A DNA stretch of 64,000 nucleotides from Cryptomeria japonica (Eukaryota > Streptophyta > Pinopsida > Cupressales > Cupressaceae): the NCBI RefSeq assembly GCF_030272615.1, contig NC_081412.1, forward strand, positions 673,271,823 to 673,335,822, in the 5' to 3' direction. Of this stretch, positions 21,097-33,879 are shown piece by piece (the stretch's first letter is position 1; each line of letters begins with the position of its first letter). A model generated the notes under the pieces. That model worked only from the letters and a program-made list of their open reading frames with translations. It searched no databases and was not told the origin of the DNA. The translations under genes and the position numbers were made by a program.

Positions 21097-24000
21097 TTTG
21101 TGATGAATTTGGAAATGTCAAACCTAAACATAAGATAGTAGAAACCCTAGGTTTCATTGAAATTCTTAGTATCCCAGATTTCCCCAAGGATATCATAAGG
21201 ATTGTGTTAAGCAGAGTACATGATGAATTTATCTGGTTAGACTCTATTCATAAAATCACAAAAGAAGAAGTAAAAGTTGTAACAAGGTTACCCTCCATGG
21301 GTAATAGACTAGACAAAACTAAGAAGGTCTCAAATGACTTAGTGACAAACCTAACTAGTGCAACATTTGATAATAGATCTCTAAGGGTAAACGATATGAA
21401 GGATACAAATATCATATTTATCAGTATGATCTTAGGTTATAAGGCTACACATGCAAATAGGTTAAACTCGGTTTCTAGCCTATGTATTATGAGTGCCTAT
21501 GATATGGTCAATGATAATGCAAGGATAGACATATGTGAATGGCTTAAAGATGAGTTGATAGACAATTTGGGAAAGATCAAAAGAGACAAAAAGGGGACAT
21601 TCAGATTTGGAAATTTACTTGTTTGTCTGATGCTATACATAACCAAATAAGTACCTAGTATTGGTGCTAGAGATTTTGGATTCTATATACCGGTAGGAAA
21701 ACAACTATCAGATCTATTGAACAATATGGGAGAGAATAGAGAGAAAAACATAAATGAGCATTTTCAAGCATTAAAGGCTCGAATGAAGACCAGAGTAAGA
21801 CTATAACAAGCTATTATGGATAAGTATCAAAAGGAAATCTGTTTTGTGATCAAGAAAGATGAAATTTGGATCGAGGCAGTTATCCCTAGAACCATCTGGG
21901 TAACTAAAATGGGCTATGAGACAGATGATAACATCATAGAAACTTATGAAAAATCCCTCCTTGAAGCTCCTAAGGAACCAAAAGAGAAAGTATTTGGTAG
22001 TGCAGAAATAATTGAGAGCACTATACAATCAAGGAAAAGAATTAAGAAGGTAGAAGCAACTGTTAGAAAAGGAACCCAACAAGCAAAGACAATCAAGGAA
22101 GATGTGCTAAAACAAATTGGTATAACTGAAAGTGAGTTGGAAGAACTTCAACCGAAAACTCACCTTTCATCGGTTGGAACTTCTTCAGAAAGTGACATAC
22201 CTATTGTATTCAAGAGAGTTGAGAGGAAAAGAAAGCTTTCATTGGTACCTTCTCCTACACCTAAAAGGAAAAGGCGGAAGAAACTAGCAGTAAGGCCTCC
22301 GAAAAAGAAGATGACTCCTAAGAAGAAGGTGAAATAGACTATTGCACCTTTAGACAAACTTCTTAGCAAAATAAAAAAAGCTGGTAAGCTGAAGAATATC
22401 AATAAAATATACAATACACTATCAGCTGATGATAAGGAAAGTATAGAGAATAGTGTAATTTTGCACTTAGATATATACAAGAAATTCTTAATGCAAGTTG
22501 TTGATGAAATTCCAAATGACTTGTATAGGAGATTAGAAGCTAGAAGATTATCTATTGTTCGACTAGATAAAAAGATTAAGATTGAAAAATTACTGGCTGT
22601 GCATCGAGTTAACTCACCTAATGAAATAGACAAATTAATCAGTGAGGCTAACTAGACAGTGTTTTCTACTGCTCACTGGCATGTAGCATTAATGGCAGGT
22701 AGAGTAAAGGAAGTTTCTGAGGAAACTGCTGATGGATGGGATATTTTCTTTGTGGAGAAAGAAAAAGAGGAAGAATTACTCAGACCTAAATCTATCAAAG
22801 TATATCAAAAGGATAGAGACAAGGGTAAAGGTAGGGTAGGTGGACCACCAAGTTTAAAAATAACTAACAATATGCCCCCACCTCCTTCAAATACTCCACC
22901 TATAGATATCACTGAAAATCAACTGGCCACTGAGAGTATGGAGACTCCGGTAGAAGATACAAACCCTGAATCAGAAATTTTGTATTCAATAAATGTAGAT
23001 ACTTAGGAAGTTAATGTCATGGTTGACAGAGAGACCACTGCAAATAAGGAAGATGTGACCACTGTGTCACCTACTGAGGTTGACTTAAACACAGAAAAAC
23101 CTACACAGGAAGAGCAACTGGAAAAATATACCAATGAGAAACCGGTAGATACAATAGATAAACCATCTAAAGAACCAACTAAGAAAAGTTTAGAGGCCTA
23201 AACTAAGGAACCGACAACTAAAAGCTTAGAGAAACCATTTGAGACACAATTGGAGAAACCCAAACCAGTACAGGTTGAAGCACAGGTACAGATAGAGATA
23301 GTGCCACCCAGCCAAACTGAAAAGCCTAAACCTTTGTTTGTGTAAATGCAAACACAGATAGACCTACCAGAGGTTGAACAAAGCAAGGAAATAACCACAA
23401 CTGGTAGCATGGCTATTGTAAAAACTGTTGGACAAACATCTGGTACAACTATGATAGAATTCAGACCTACTAATGTAACTGAGGTCTTATTAGATTCAAT
23501 AAAGAAGATCACAGAATGCAATGCACAAGCCTATAAGGCTATTGATGATACTATACCAATTCTTAAATTGATAGCACCAAAGTGCAGTGTTGAGAATAAA
23601 GATTCTTTAGGTCAACAAGACACATTGTCTAAGTTTATCACTAGCAACCTAGTAACTATTGATCAAATAAATGAGGATACATTTAAGAAGAGAATGATAA
23701 AAGAAAAAGAGAAATTCTTTGAGGATATTGTAAAGAAAAACAAGGAAGAAATGGACTCCCTTTTACCAAAACTTGGAAAATTAATCTATGACTTCAAGAA
23801 ACTATATAGGGATACTTGCAAAACAAATGTCTTAATAGAGGATCTTGACAAGGAGATCAGCAAAGTGCAAGAGAAGATAAATAATTTTGCTGACAATTTG
23901 ATTGGAACATCAGATTCATTTTTGGAATTAGAAAAGGAAATTGTAGAGCAGGAATAGAAAATCAAGAAATTGGAGAAAGACAAACAGGGAATAAAGGATA

Positions 24001-24266
24001 AGGCAAAGGACTTAAAATGTAGACTTAGTCCAAGACTAGAGTATCTTATTCCTTTGAGAAAAGAAATATATGAGGCTCTAGTTCCTGGACTGAAGACACC
24101 GGAAGAGAAAATGCACATACTCACCGGTATAATGCAGAGAACACAAGAGGAAATAAAAGTCTGCAAAACATTCAACAATGGCATAAATTTAGTTTTGATG
24201 GATATCTTTCAGATTGTAACCCACCGGTTAGAAGAGTCTAGGCAGGACTCCATTGACAGTGAATGA
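21097..24266 (+). pseudogene. Element C ORF2, main part, broken by stops only
   Basis: This continues the frame begun at 13148. It stays in one frame for about 1,055 codons to TGA 24266. Stops lie at about 21648, 21804, 22335, 22653, 23004, 23199, 23343 and 23955. It aligns with D ORF2: DIIRIVLSRVHDEFIWLDSIH, ITKEEVKVVTRLPSMGN, ILGYKATHANRLNSVSS, RFGNLLVCLMLYITK. A basic stretch (SPTPKRKRRKKLAVRPPKKK) corresponds to the basic region of D. The C-terminal third is a charged helix-rich segment (KLIYDFKKLYRDTCKTNV, DKEISKVQEKINNFADNL). No enzyme motif is visible. An identical overall plan in C and D argues this is a real conserved protein and not random reading. Confidence 0.72.
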
Positions 24267-24469
24267 TAACCTTTCTCATTGATGTCAAAGGGGGAGTAGT
24301 GGGATGAGAAAAATGGTCAGAAGGAAGGGACTTCATCTGCTCAGGGGGAGCATACAATTTTGAGCATACAGTTTTGGTAAGACAATTTTGGCAGACTATT
24401 TTTGGATATCATTTTGGACACTTTTTGATTTTTCTCATGAGTGTTGCCATCAATGCCAAAGGGGGAGAT
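24267..24469 (+). other. Element C 3' untranslated region with repeated purine tracts
   Basis: There is no gene. GTCAAAGGGGGAGTAG lies near 24287, CTCAGGGGGAGCATAC near 24339, and the polypurine tract AAAGGGGGAGAT at 24458-24469 directly before the 3' LTR. Confidence 0.75.
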
Positions 24470-24952
24470 TGTTGGAAAATGCACACTCCAATGAGAAATT
24501 GTAGGTGATTGAAGGTTTTTTCATTGATGGCAACCTTGCAATCATATGATACCGGCAAGACAAAGAAACTGGTACTGGCACCGACAGACAAACTCTACAC
24601 CGACACACAGAACATCGAGAGTGAAACGAAGGACACTGGCACCTTGGTCAACCTCAAATTTGTTTGAAATGTATTTTGTAATTAATCATTGTAAGCCAAC
24701 ATGGCGAGTTGTAATATGACTCATATATGTATGAGATCATTTTGTAATAGGAAAGATATGTGAAAGGATGCGAGATAAGAAAACCTAATATGTGAATTAT
24801 AGGTTAAGGGTTTATGTATGTAGCAGAGCTTAAACTAGTACTGGATCTGGCATAGCAGATGCTAATCTGAAGTAGTACAAGACATTGGATTAATATAATC
24901 CATTTTTGTAAGTCAGTGTGACTTCTTTTGTAATTGAGTAGTGAGCTCTAGG
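24470..24952 (+). repeat. 3' LTR of element C, first part
   Basis: TGTTGGAAAATGCACACTCC opens the LTR, which runs to GAGCTCTAGG. The final CTAGG (24948-24952) is the target site of gypsy-1 and is repeated at 41116-41120, where the LTR resumes with CACTTGGCC. Confidence 0.92.
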
Positions 24953-27010
24953 TGTAGATGTCTAATCATGCTTTTGAGTGCTTTTGAGTTGATTTGCAGG
25001 TTAAAAACCTATGAAATAGGGTAATGCAGGGTTTTCTAGGAACTTCTGCGCCTGTGTGAGACAATCTTCACCTGTGTCAAGCATTCTGTGCCTGTGTCAA
25101 GGACAATCTGCACCTGTGTCAAGCATTCTGCGCTTGTGTCAAGCATTCTACACCTGTGTAAGTCCAGAAACAGAGGTAAAAAAAAAAAGCAGTGTTTTTA
25201 CTTGCAAATTGTTTTGTCTTGCATTTTATTTCTACTTTTTGGTTTTTGGTACTGATTCTTTGTGCAACACCTTAGCATTACGCATGGAAAACACAACAAA
25301 TGAAACTACTAACACATTTTATGTAGGTTCGATAGTCAAAGACTAAACATATCAAACTTTTGACTTGGGTTTTGCATGTTGCCTTGGATTACAATTAAAC
25401 TTTGTGTTTGCAATTAATATTTAGGCACCTAGTATGATTTCTAAATAGGATGGAATGAATGTATGTTTGCTTTGATTATTGAGTTTGACATTGGAGTAGG
25501 AGAGTATGCTCTCATCCTTCTTAGGGTGATCAGAAATCTAGATCTTCGATACCATGCTCATGTTTTTGATTGTGTGTCACCTTTAGAGGGCCTGCCTTCC
25601 TGACCATTTTCTTTTGCAAGCAAGTGACAATCGTGAGAAGGGAATGACCCAAAGTGAGTATGGCTAGAATACCTTGGCATTCTAACTCACTATAAATAAA
25701 TACCTGATGAGCGAAAGCTTTGAAGGAAGGGTTACATGGGAATTGTAGTTACTTGGGAAGTGATGACCCTTGAACTCTTTCTCATATCAACATCTAAGTA
25801 GGACCTCACAGTCTAAATCGTGCTTGCACGACTACATTTGTTTGGTATCTTGGTGGGCTTAATGTCTCAATCATGCTTGCATGACACCAAGGAGTAACAC
25901 TTAACAGAAATCCTTACTAAACACCTTGTATTTAGAGGCCAAAAAAACCCTTCTAGTTTCTTGAGAAGGACAAGTTCAGATACTTGCAAGAGATACTAAG
26001 TTCACCATGGGGAGATTTCCATGGGGGCTGATGCTTGGCTGCCCTGAGAAGTGAGTGTCGTGGAGGGGAGCCCGTGGGGTCAAGCATCTATGTATTCTCC
26101 TTGAATCTCATAATGAGTCTACCTCTCAAGTACTTAATGTCCTTGCCTACCATAAGAAATGTATGAATGAGCATGATTGTCTTGAGTCTAAGTTAAAATA
26201 TCTTATCTTCTTTGCTTTTCAAAAGTTGAATTGCATCTCATTTCAAGAACAAGACAAATTGATTCAAAACAAGGTTAAACACAAGAAAATTTCGTCTAAC
26301 AAAGTTCAAAACACCTCCAAACATGGTTGTCAAACATTGTTCAAAATATTGTCTCAACATTCATGTCACTTAGATTTAGGTTCATCCTAGGTTTTCATTT
26401 TGCAAAGTTCATTGTCAACTACCAAGGTTAGGTTCCACCTAGGTCATACTCCTTTGCATATCAATAAGGGTCATCCATTTGCATGTGTCCTCTTGCATTA
26501 GAGTAATACCATTGTCATACATTCACAGTTGCATACCCTAGGTCTCTTCATTAAGCTTAGGTTATTATCATATCATATAAGGGTCATTTGCATACTAATT
26601 GTCCCTTTGCATATAGTGTCAAAACTAGGTTTTGTCATACTTGAGTAATCCAAATCTTTGATAAACCCTAAGTCATTGTTAGGAAGTCTAGACCTTATCA
26701 AACCTTTTCTCTTTTTGTCATTATTGTCATTTCGTCAAACCTAGCTTAGTATCCAAGTATATAGGGGAGACATTGTCATTTTGTCCTTTTGTCACTTGGT
26801 CCTTTTGTCCTTTGAGGTCTAGACATCATTTCAATTTCCTAAGGGTCTCTCTTTTAGATTTTCATTCAAAAGTTTGTCAAAATCTTCAAAAACAACCAAA
26901 ACATAGATTGCATTCTTTCCATAGATTGCATTTTCATCTATTTAGTTTGCATTTAGTTGCATATCATATATTATCCTCAAAAATTTCCAAAAATATTGCG
27001 CATAAGTGAC
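24953..27010 (+). other. gypsy-1 5' leader; 5' LTR and primer site deleted
   Basis: There is no gene. Only the first ~13 bases resemble the 3' LTR start. A tandem repeat follows (25047-25155), then TTCTTTGTGCAACACCTTAG (25256-25275), shared with gypsy-2 and gypsy-3, then a long T-rich leader. The segment 'agaagtgagtgtcgtggagg' near 26048 recurs at about 47207 in gypsy-2 and, inverted, at about 62010 in gypsy-3. Short open frames such as 26055-26390 are not conserved between the three leaders. Confidence 0.75.
25047..25155 (+). repeat. Tandem repeat in gypsy-1 leader
   Basis: There are about five units of 20-24 bases on the pattern 'ttctgcgcctgtgtcaagca'. The same words (cctgtgtcaagcatcctatg) reappear at 38995-39105 near the 3' end of the element. 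Confidence 0.75.
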
Positions 27011-29800
27011 ATGCTTGTTGAAACAAGGTCAAAGTCTAAAAAGATGGGCAAACCAATGTATCAACCCATTGACAACATATCAAATTCACAGTTTCAAACT
27101 AGTCAAACAGTACAAATTGAAGGTTCATCAAACACATCATTACCACCATATGGAATGGTTCAACTTGGACCACCTCCATTATATGAACTAGTATTTGTAC
27201 CCATGAAACTAGGACATGGAAGTGTTCCACCAACACCAAGAGGAAATGCATCTTTCGATTGGAATCAACCAAACCTGCAACATGAAATTCAAACATTACA
27301 TGAGGAAAAAACTCTTTCACAAGGATTTGATTCAGATCAAGGCATTCAACAAGAAACAAATCAAAATGTCCAACTAGATTCTTCATCAGATTCTAATGCT
27401 TCTAATGATGTTGATATGTTCCTTCAAGATCCAAAGTTGACAAAAAAGATGGATAAATTCTTGAACAAGGTCTTTAAGATGTTCCCACAAAAATACCTTG
27501 ACATGATGAGTAATGTGACTTCCTCAAACGTGCAAATTGATGTGCAAAAACAACAAGGCAATGAGCTGTTAAGTTTCTCTCTGCATCCAAATGAAGAAAA
27601 TGTGCAACAGGAAATTCAACCTACCTTGATGAGTAAACGTGCTTCAAAGGCATTGACAGTGACTATTCCTCAAAAGTCACCATTTGAGACAATAAATAAT
27701 CTGTTATTCAACACAACACCTATAACACAAGATCAAATGAAGACCACACAAATATTGACAACTGTCCCTCAACAAGAAGTGGCTCCTTATATGCATAAAA
27801 TTGGATCAAAATCTAAGATGCAAGAAAGCTTCATGACTAGAATGCCTGATATCACCAATGTCCAAAACAATTCCACAATATAATAAAGTTCTTATGTCCC
27901 ATTAAGCTCAATATATTTGCCAAACACTATTGTGACAGATCCTTCGATAATGGCAACACAAAGAGCTATGGATAGTGGTTTGCACCAACAACAAATGTTG
28001 CAACAATTGAGTAATACACAAAAGGTACAATCGAATGTGCAAACAAACAATGCACAACAACAGCAATATCGCATTCGACAACAAATTGCAGTGCCTTCTA
28101 CCTCATTACAAGTTAATGCAAACTTGCAACCACCATAATGGATTGGACAAACAACATGACAAGTTAATGCAAGTGCCCTACCCCATCTTAAGGAGAAAAA
28201 ACAAAAACCACCCAAACAAAGTTTTTTGCAAATGATGGGATTTACACCACGATGACAACAATTGGCACAAAGTCAGCAAATTCTGATTCGTCAGCATCAA
28301 CAACAACATGTGCCTCAATATGTGCCAAGACAAATAAGCTATCACACTTCACAACCACAATTGGCGCCTGTGAAATATCAACAACACCCTTAATTGCGAT
28401 ATCAACCTAGGCTACAAGAAGCACAACAACAAGGTCAATATCAAGGCATGGCACAACCACAACAACAAGAGGTGTACCAAGAACATTATATGTCAGAGAC
28501 ACCAAAGATGGCAATTTTAGAGTATCAACAACCGATCAGAAACATGATGTATGGACAAAGAGTACCCACTGGGATTAATGATTGACCTCCAAAATCTGAT
28601 ACAATTGCACAACAACTTGAGAAGTTGCAACGACAAGTTGATGCATTAGAAAATAAAGGAATAAATAAGTTGTACATAGATCAAGATTTAAGTCCTAATC
28701 CATTTGACAAGAGCTTATACATGCCTCCATTCCCTAAGCATTTTGAGGCACCTAATTTTGAGAAATATAAAGGGAATGGCAATCCAAAAGATCACATTCG
28801 AGAATTTTTTGCGGCATGTACTAAAGTGAGTTATGAGGAAACATATTTAATGCGCTTATTTGCACGAAGTCTCACAGGACAAGCCATGGATTGGTATTCG
28901 CATTTGCCAGGAAATATAAAGACTTGGTCAGATTTGGCTCAAAAGTTTATATCTCACTTTGCGTTCAACATCGACAGTGACGTGACCATGTCAGATTTAT
29001 GCAACACCAAGCAAAAGCAAGGTGAACCATTAGTGACTTTCTTGCAATGATGGCAAAGCTTGTATAGTCATTCTTCCCTAGATATACCTGAAGAACAACA
29101 AGTGAATTTGTTTATCCAAAATTTGGTCCCACAAATGATGTATGAACTAAAATTGAAAAGTCCCAGTACTATTGAGAAACTCATTAAGAAAGGGATGAAC
29201 ATTGAAACTGCTCTTGTAGCCAAGGGAATCATTAAGTTTAACAAAGACAGTAACAACACAAACAATTCAGGAGACTAAAATAGATTTTGGTATAAAAATA
29301 AGAATGTCACTAATGATGGAGTTGTTGATGCAAGAGCAGTGAATGCAAATCAACCCCCATTCACAATCAAGAAATTGAGTGTTCCTAATCTATCAACTAT
29401 GGAACAAAATCAAACACCAATGAGCAATGTTACTCAATAGCCGCAATACCAACAACATACTCAACAATATAATCAACAATATAATCAACAACAAGGCCAA
29501 TAGCAAAACTAGCAATGCAAACCTTTTCGATCAAGGGATGGAGCTCCTTGAAAATTTATGCCATTGGGAGAGCCTATTGAATCAGTAATGAAACAACTAA
29601 TAGAAGCAAAATTTATCAAACTAACAAATATCAAGGTAGAACTAGTGGTAAAGCCGCATTGGTGGAATGATAATGCATATTGTGAGTACCATTGGTCAAA
29701 AGGACATAAAACTGCATCATGTTTTCAATTGAAACATATAATTCAAGACTTATTAGAGCAAGGAGTAATTGAGGTAGATCCGCCCAACACAACCTCTAAC
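27011..29800 (+). pseudogene. gag: gypsy-1 Gag, broken by stops in one frame
   Basis: Gag forms the particle and packages RNA. The ATG at 27011 opens MLVETRSKSKKMGKP; TTG 26957 upstream is less likely. A Gln-rich N-terminal half (27011-28620) precedes the retrotransposon Gag core (about 28730-29270; KHFEAPNFEKYKGNGNPKDH, LTGQAMDWYSHLPG, WSDLAQKFISHF). After a Gln/Asn-rich linker (29279-29557) comes the Tat-type zinc segment CEYHWSKGHKTASCFQLKH (about 29679-29735). All pieces share one frame despite stops near 27881, 28136, 28580, 29048 and 29276. So decay was by substitution, with few indels. Confidence 0.85.
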
Positions 29801-31669
29801 ACCAATCATACAATTTTCAAAACTCCTTTGCTTGATCATGACAAGGGTAAAGCATCTTCTTCAAACTCTATGCAAACAACAAATTATGCAAGTACTCATT
29901 ATAACAATGTCATCAATTGTTTTCAAGCATCAAATGAGTATGTTTTCACCATACAAATAAAGGAACAAGATCCTTCTTGTGTAATCACCACTCGTCGATC
30001 CAAAATAGTCTTGAAAGGAGCTCCTGCAGTTCCTCCCAAACCAACTCCTGCAAGTCAGTATAATCTCCTAGATCATCTAGGAAAGACACCTCCACAAATA
30101 CCAATCCTTGAGTTGTTGAAAATGTCCCCCATGCATCGTACAGTCCTAGATAAAGCTTTAATTGAGTCCACTATCCTGACAGATATTGATGTTGACCAGT
30201 TTCAAGCCCGAATTGGACATCTAGCTATTTCCCAAAATGTCGCATTTTCTGATAATGATATCTTACCTGATAAGCTCCCTCATAATGATCCTTTACACCT
30301 TGAAGTCTTTGTCCATAATTGAAAAATCTGACGAGTCTTGATAGATGGTGGAGCGGGTCTTAATATTTGTACCTTGAGAGTGGTCATTGGCCTTGGTTAT
30401 ATAGAAAAGGACATTGATGCTTCCAAAAGAATAACAATCAAAGCGTATGATGATGCTGAGCACCCATCTAAAGGGATAATTACACTACCTATCAGAGTCG
30501 GTCTAGTGACAGAAAACACTTTCTTGCAGGTCTTAGACCTTGATCTCCCTTATAATATGATTTTTGGCTGTCCATGGATCCATGTAATGAAAGCAGTTCC
30601 ATCCACCTATCATCAATGTTTAAAATATCCTTACAATGGAGTTGAGATAACAATTCTAGGAGATCCTAATCCATTTCAATTTTGTGTCACTCTAAAGGAT
30701 TCCCCTCAGTAGCAAGTCCCAGTCAATAGAGAGGCCCACTCACATAGTTATGTGGATCCTAATGAATTGTTAGATGCTATTAAAGGAAAATTGAAGATAC
30801 AGGACCAAGGATGTGGAGAATATTCAATGGATCAAACATTCCTCATCGAGAATTTACCAATATCTCCAAAATCATATGACAAACCACATTTGTTGTAAAA
30901 GGAACCTAAAGTAGTCATTCAATATCAGCCTCCCACTACATTTACAAGATGGTGTGAACTTGACAAAGAAACTTTAGATGATGATGTCATAGATTGGCTT
31001 TATAAGGATCCAATTGAGACCCCACCTGTCAGGTTGCCAGTGGAACGATACGAAAAAAGATTTACTATGCTACAAAAGAAAGGATATGATGGCTACAGTG
31101 GCTTAGGCCCGGACAAGAAGGGAAGGCTAGAACCTATTATACCCAAGATGCAACCTCCAACTTTAGGGTTAGGTTTTGTACCATTGTGAATTGGATCCTC
31201 ATCTACCAAAGTGACCATGTGTGGAAAAGGGCGTAACTCTAACGATGAAATAACACCTGAGGACACTTGACCTGAAACTAATTCCAATGAATGGGAGTGG
31301 AGTTCTTTTTCTTCTAGCTCCTATGCCCTTGACAATATTTTCCTTGACCCTGATAATTTGCCTATGGAAGACAAACATGAAATAACTCCCCTTCCCAAAA
31401 CATGTCCTAATGCTTGGATAGAGTCATTCTGGGACCCAAGCTCCGAATCAGATACAAGCAGTTCAAAGAGTGATACCACAGATGTTTACATCTTTACCAT
31501 CTCAATCCTCTCTCTCCTAAAAACCGATGATGACATGCCCTCGTCTATCCCTAGCTTATCCAACATGACCAACAAGAACCACTCACATTGGATTGTTTTC
31601 AAAATGACGAAGCAATTGCAGAATTCCTTGGACTACGGAAAGGCATACCACAAGGTGATCATAAGGTAG
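29801..31669 (+). pseudogene. pro: gypsy-1 protease and G-patch-like region, broken
   Basis: The frame continues from Gag. The aspartic protease core is VLIDGGAGLNICT with its Asp at 30344; this lineage commonly has D-G-G/S-A in place of D-S/T-G. The flap-side segment IFGCPWIHVMKAVPSTYHQ follows at about 30560. A glycine pattern KKGYDGYSGLGPDKKGRLEP (31078-31140) fits a G-patch, an RNA-binding motif known beside some retroviral proteases. Stops lie at 30320, 30710, 30896, 31186 and 31267. Near 31560-31600 the reading shifts: EPLTLDCFQNDEAIAEFLGL is in the pol frame, so either a programmed or a mutational frameshift lies here. Confidence 0.8.
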
Positions 31670-33879
31670 GATTTGCTATTGATCTGGATTCCATAGCATA
31701 TTTTGGGGAGTGAACTCCATCTTCCAGTCATCAAAATGAAAAAAGAAAAGAAAAAGTAAAAAATCAAAAGAATAGGTCTTTGAGTGAAAACCGTAAGGCA
31801 CTCTCTGATCATACAAAAGTAAAAATAAAAGACGTACCTATGGGTGAAAACCTCTCTAAGGCACCCAAAGGTGGAAGAGTGGACATGCCCCTATCAAGTC
31901 AAGATAAATCAACATTTCTTGTGGAAATGACCGAGGAAATCAATTTGAGTACACCTGACAACCCTAAGGTCATTCATTTTGCTGCCTCTCTATCAAAACA
32001 GATAGATTTTGTTAATTTCTTTCTTGAGAGGAAGATCAACTTTGCATGGTCCTATGCAGACATGCTTGGCCTCGATCCAGAATTAGTCCTTCATCACTTG
32101 CCATTAAAAGCAGATGCCAATCCTGTCAAACAGAAACTCAGAAAGATGCATCCCCAGGTGGCTCTTTTGGTCAAGGTGGAACTGAAAAAATTACTAGATG
32201 TGGGCTTCATTAGACCCATTGATTATGCAGACTAGATTTCAAATTTGGTACCAGTTAGCAAAGTAACTGGGGGCATCAGAATCTGTACAGATTTTAGGGA
32301 TCTCAATAAAGCATGCCCTAAAGATGATTTTCCACTACCAAATATAGACATCATAGTTGACATGACTGCTGGATATGAGATGCTCTCATTGATGGATGGT
32401 TTCTCTGGCTATAACCAAATTCGCATTGCTCCTGAAGACCAACATAAGACTACATTCACCTATGCTTGGGGTACCTACTACTGGAATGTGATGCCCTTTG
32501 GTCTTAAAAATGTAGGCACAACATATCAAAGAGTGATGATGACAATTTTTCATGATTTCATGCATACTTTGATGGAGGACTATGTTGATGACTTATTATG
32601 CAAATCTGTCACAAGAGATTGTCATCTAGCCATCTTGGGCCCAATCTTTGACCGAATGGAAACTTACAAGCTCAGACTCAATCCAAAGAAGTGTGTCTTT
32701 GGTGTCACAGATGGAAAATTACTAGGGTACATTGTTTCTCACTGAGGCATCGAAGTCGACCCAGCCAAGGTTAAAGCAATAATGGATATGCCTCCCCCTT
32801 CTAATCTCCGGTAATTAAGAAGTCTGCAAGGAAAGCTCCAGTCAATCCGCTAGTTTATAGCTCAATTGGCCAATAAATGTCATCCATTCTAGCATCTATT
32901 GCATAAAGGAGTCACTTTTAAATGGACTGAGCAATGTCAATCAGCCTTTCAAGCTCTCAAGGACTATTTGCCATCGCCGCCTATCCTAATGCCTCCTATA
33001 GAAGGAAAGCCATTTATATTGTATATTTCTACAACTGAAACAGCACTAAGAGTTCTCTTGGCTCAACAAGATGAGAACGGTAAAGAGCGAGCTATTTATT
33101 ATATCACTCAGATACTAGTAGGCTATGAGCTGAATTATTCAACTATTGAACGGGCATGCTTAGCAGTGGTCTTTGCAACACAGAAAGTCCAACACTATAT
33201 GTTAAATCACCAAACATTGCTGGTTGCAAAAATTGATCCCTTGAAATACTTGCTTAGCATAGCAGCTTTGACAGGTCACCTGGAAAAGTGGGTTATGATC
33301 CTCAGTGAATTTGATATTGAGTACACGGAGCGAAAGGCAATAAAAGGACAAGTCATAGCTGATCAACTTGCAGAGGCTCCTATTTATGATGATCATCCCA
33401 TGTTGATAGATTTTCTGGATGAATCAGTCTTTTCTCTCACCTCTTCTAATGAATGGAAGTTATACTTTGATGGGTCCCATACCAAGTTCAGGTCTGGAGC
33501 AGGCATATTGTTTGTCACCCCTCAAGGTGATGCTATTCCCAAGTCCTACATGATAACTTTCCATTATACCAATAACATTGCAGAATATGAAGCTCTGGTC
33601 ACAGGACTCCGAGTAGTGGTCCACTGGAACATCACACATTTACAAGTCTATTGAGATTCTCAGTTATTCATCCGTCAAGTGAATGATGACTATGAAACAA
33701 AAGATGAAAAGCTTATTCCCTACAAGCATATGGTAGATTTCTTCAAGACAAAATTCATGGCTATCCATTTCAGTCAAGTTCCAAGAATGCAAAACAAGTC
33801 GGTAGATGTGATGGCTATGATTGCTTCCAGGTTAAATATGCCCCACAATATGGACAAATGTGAATTTTTGGTCGAGTAG
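31670..33879 (+). pseudogene. pol (RT-RH-aRH): gypsy-1 reverse transcriptase with dual RNase H, broken
   Basis: RT copies RNA to DNA. The connection segment SYADMLGLDPELVLHHLPLK (about 32050) leads into RT: ICTDFRDLNKACPKDDFPLP (32283), MPFGLKNVGTTYQR (32492) and an intact catalytic YVDD (32581-32592). RNase H follows (about 32960-33380; HYMLNHQTLLVAKIDPLKYL). A second, archaeal-type RNase H lies at about 33457-33870, with Asp in LYFDGSH, Glu in NIAEYEALV and Asp in DSQLFIRQV. Two RNase H domains are the hallmark of the Tat lineage. All is in one frame with stops at about 32233, 32743, 32812, 33652 and 33877. Confidence 0.9.

Noticed and set aside
22160-22633. 157-codon minus-strand frame in element C
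   Set aside because: It is antisense to the conserved ORF2 frame; no counterpart in D or B at the same place.
26055-26390. 111-codon plus-strand frame in the gypsy-1 leader
   Set aside because: The matching leader parts of gypsy-2 and gypsy-3 do not keep the frame, and the codons show no family resemblance.
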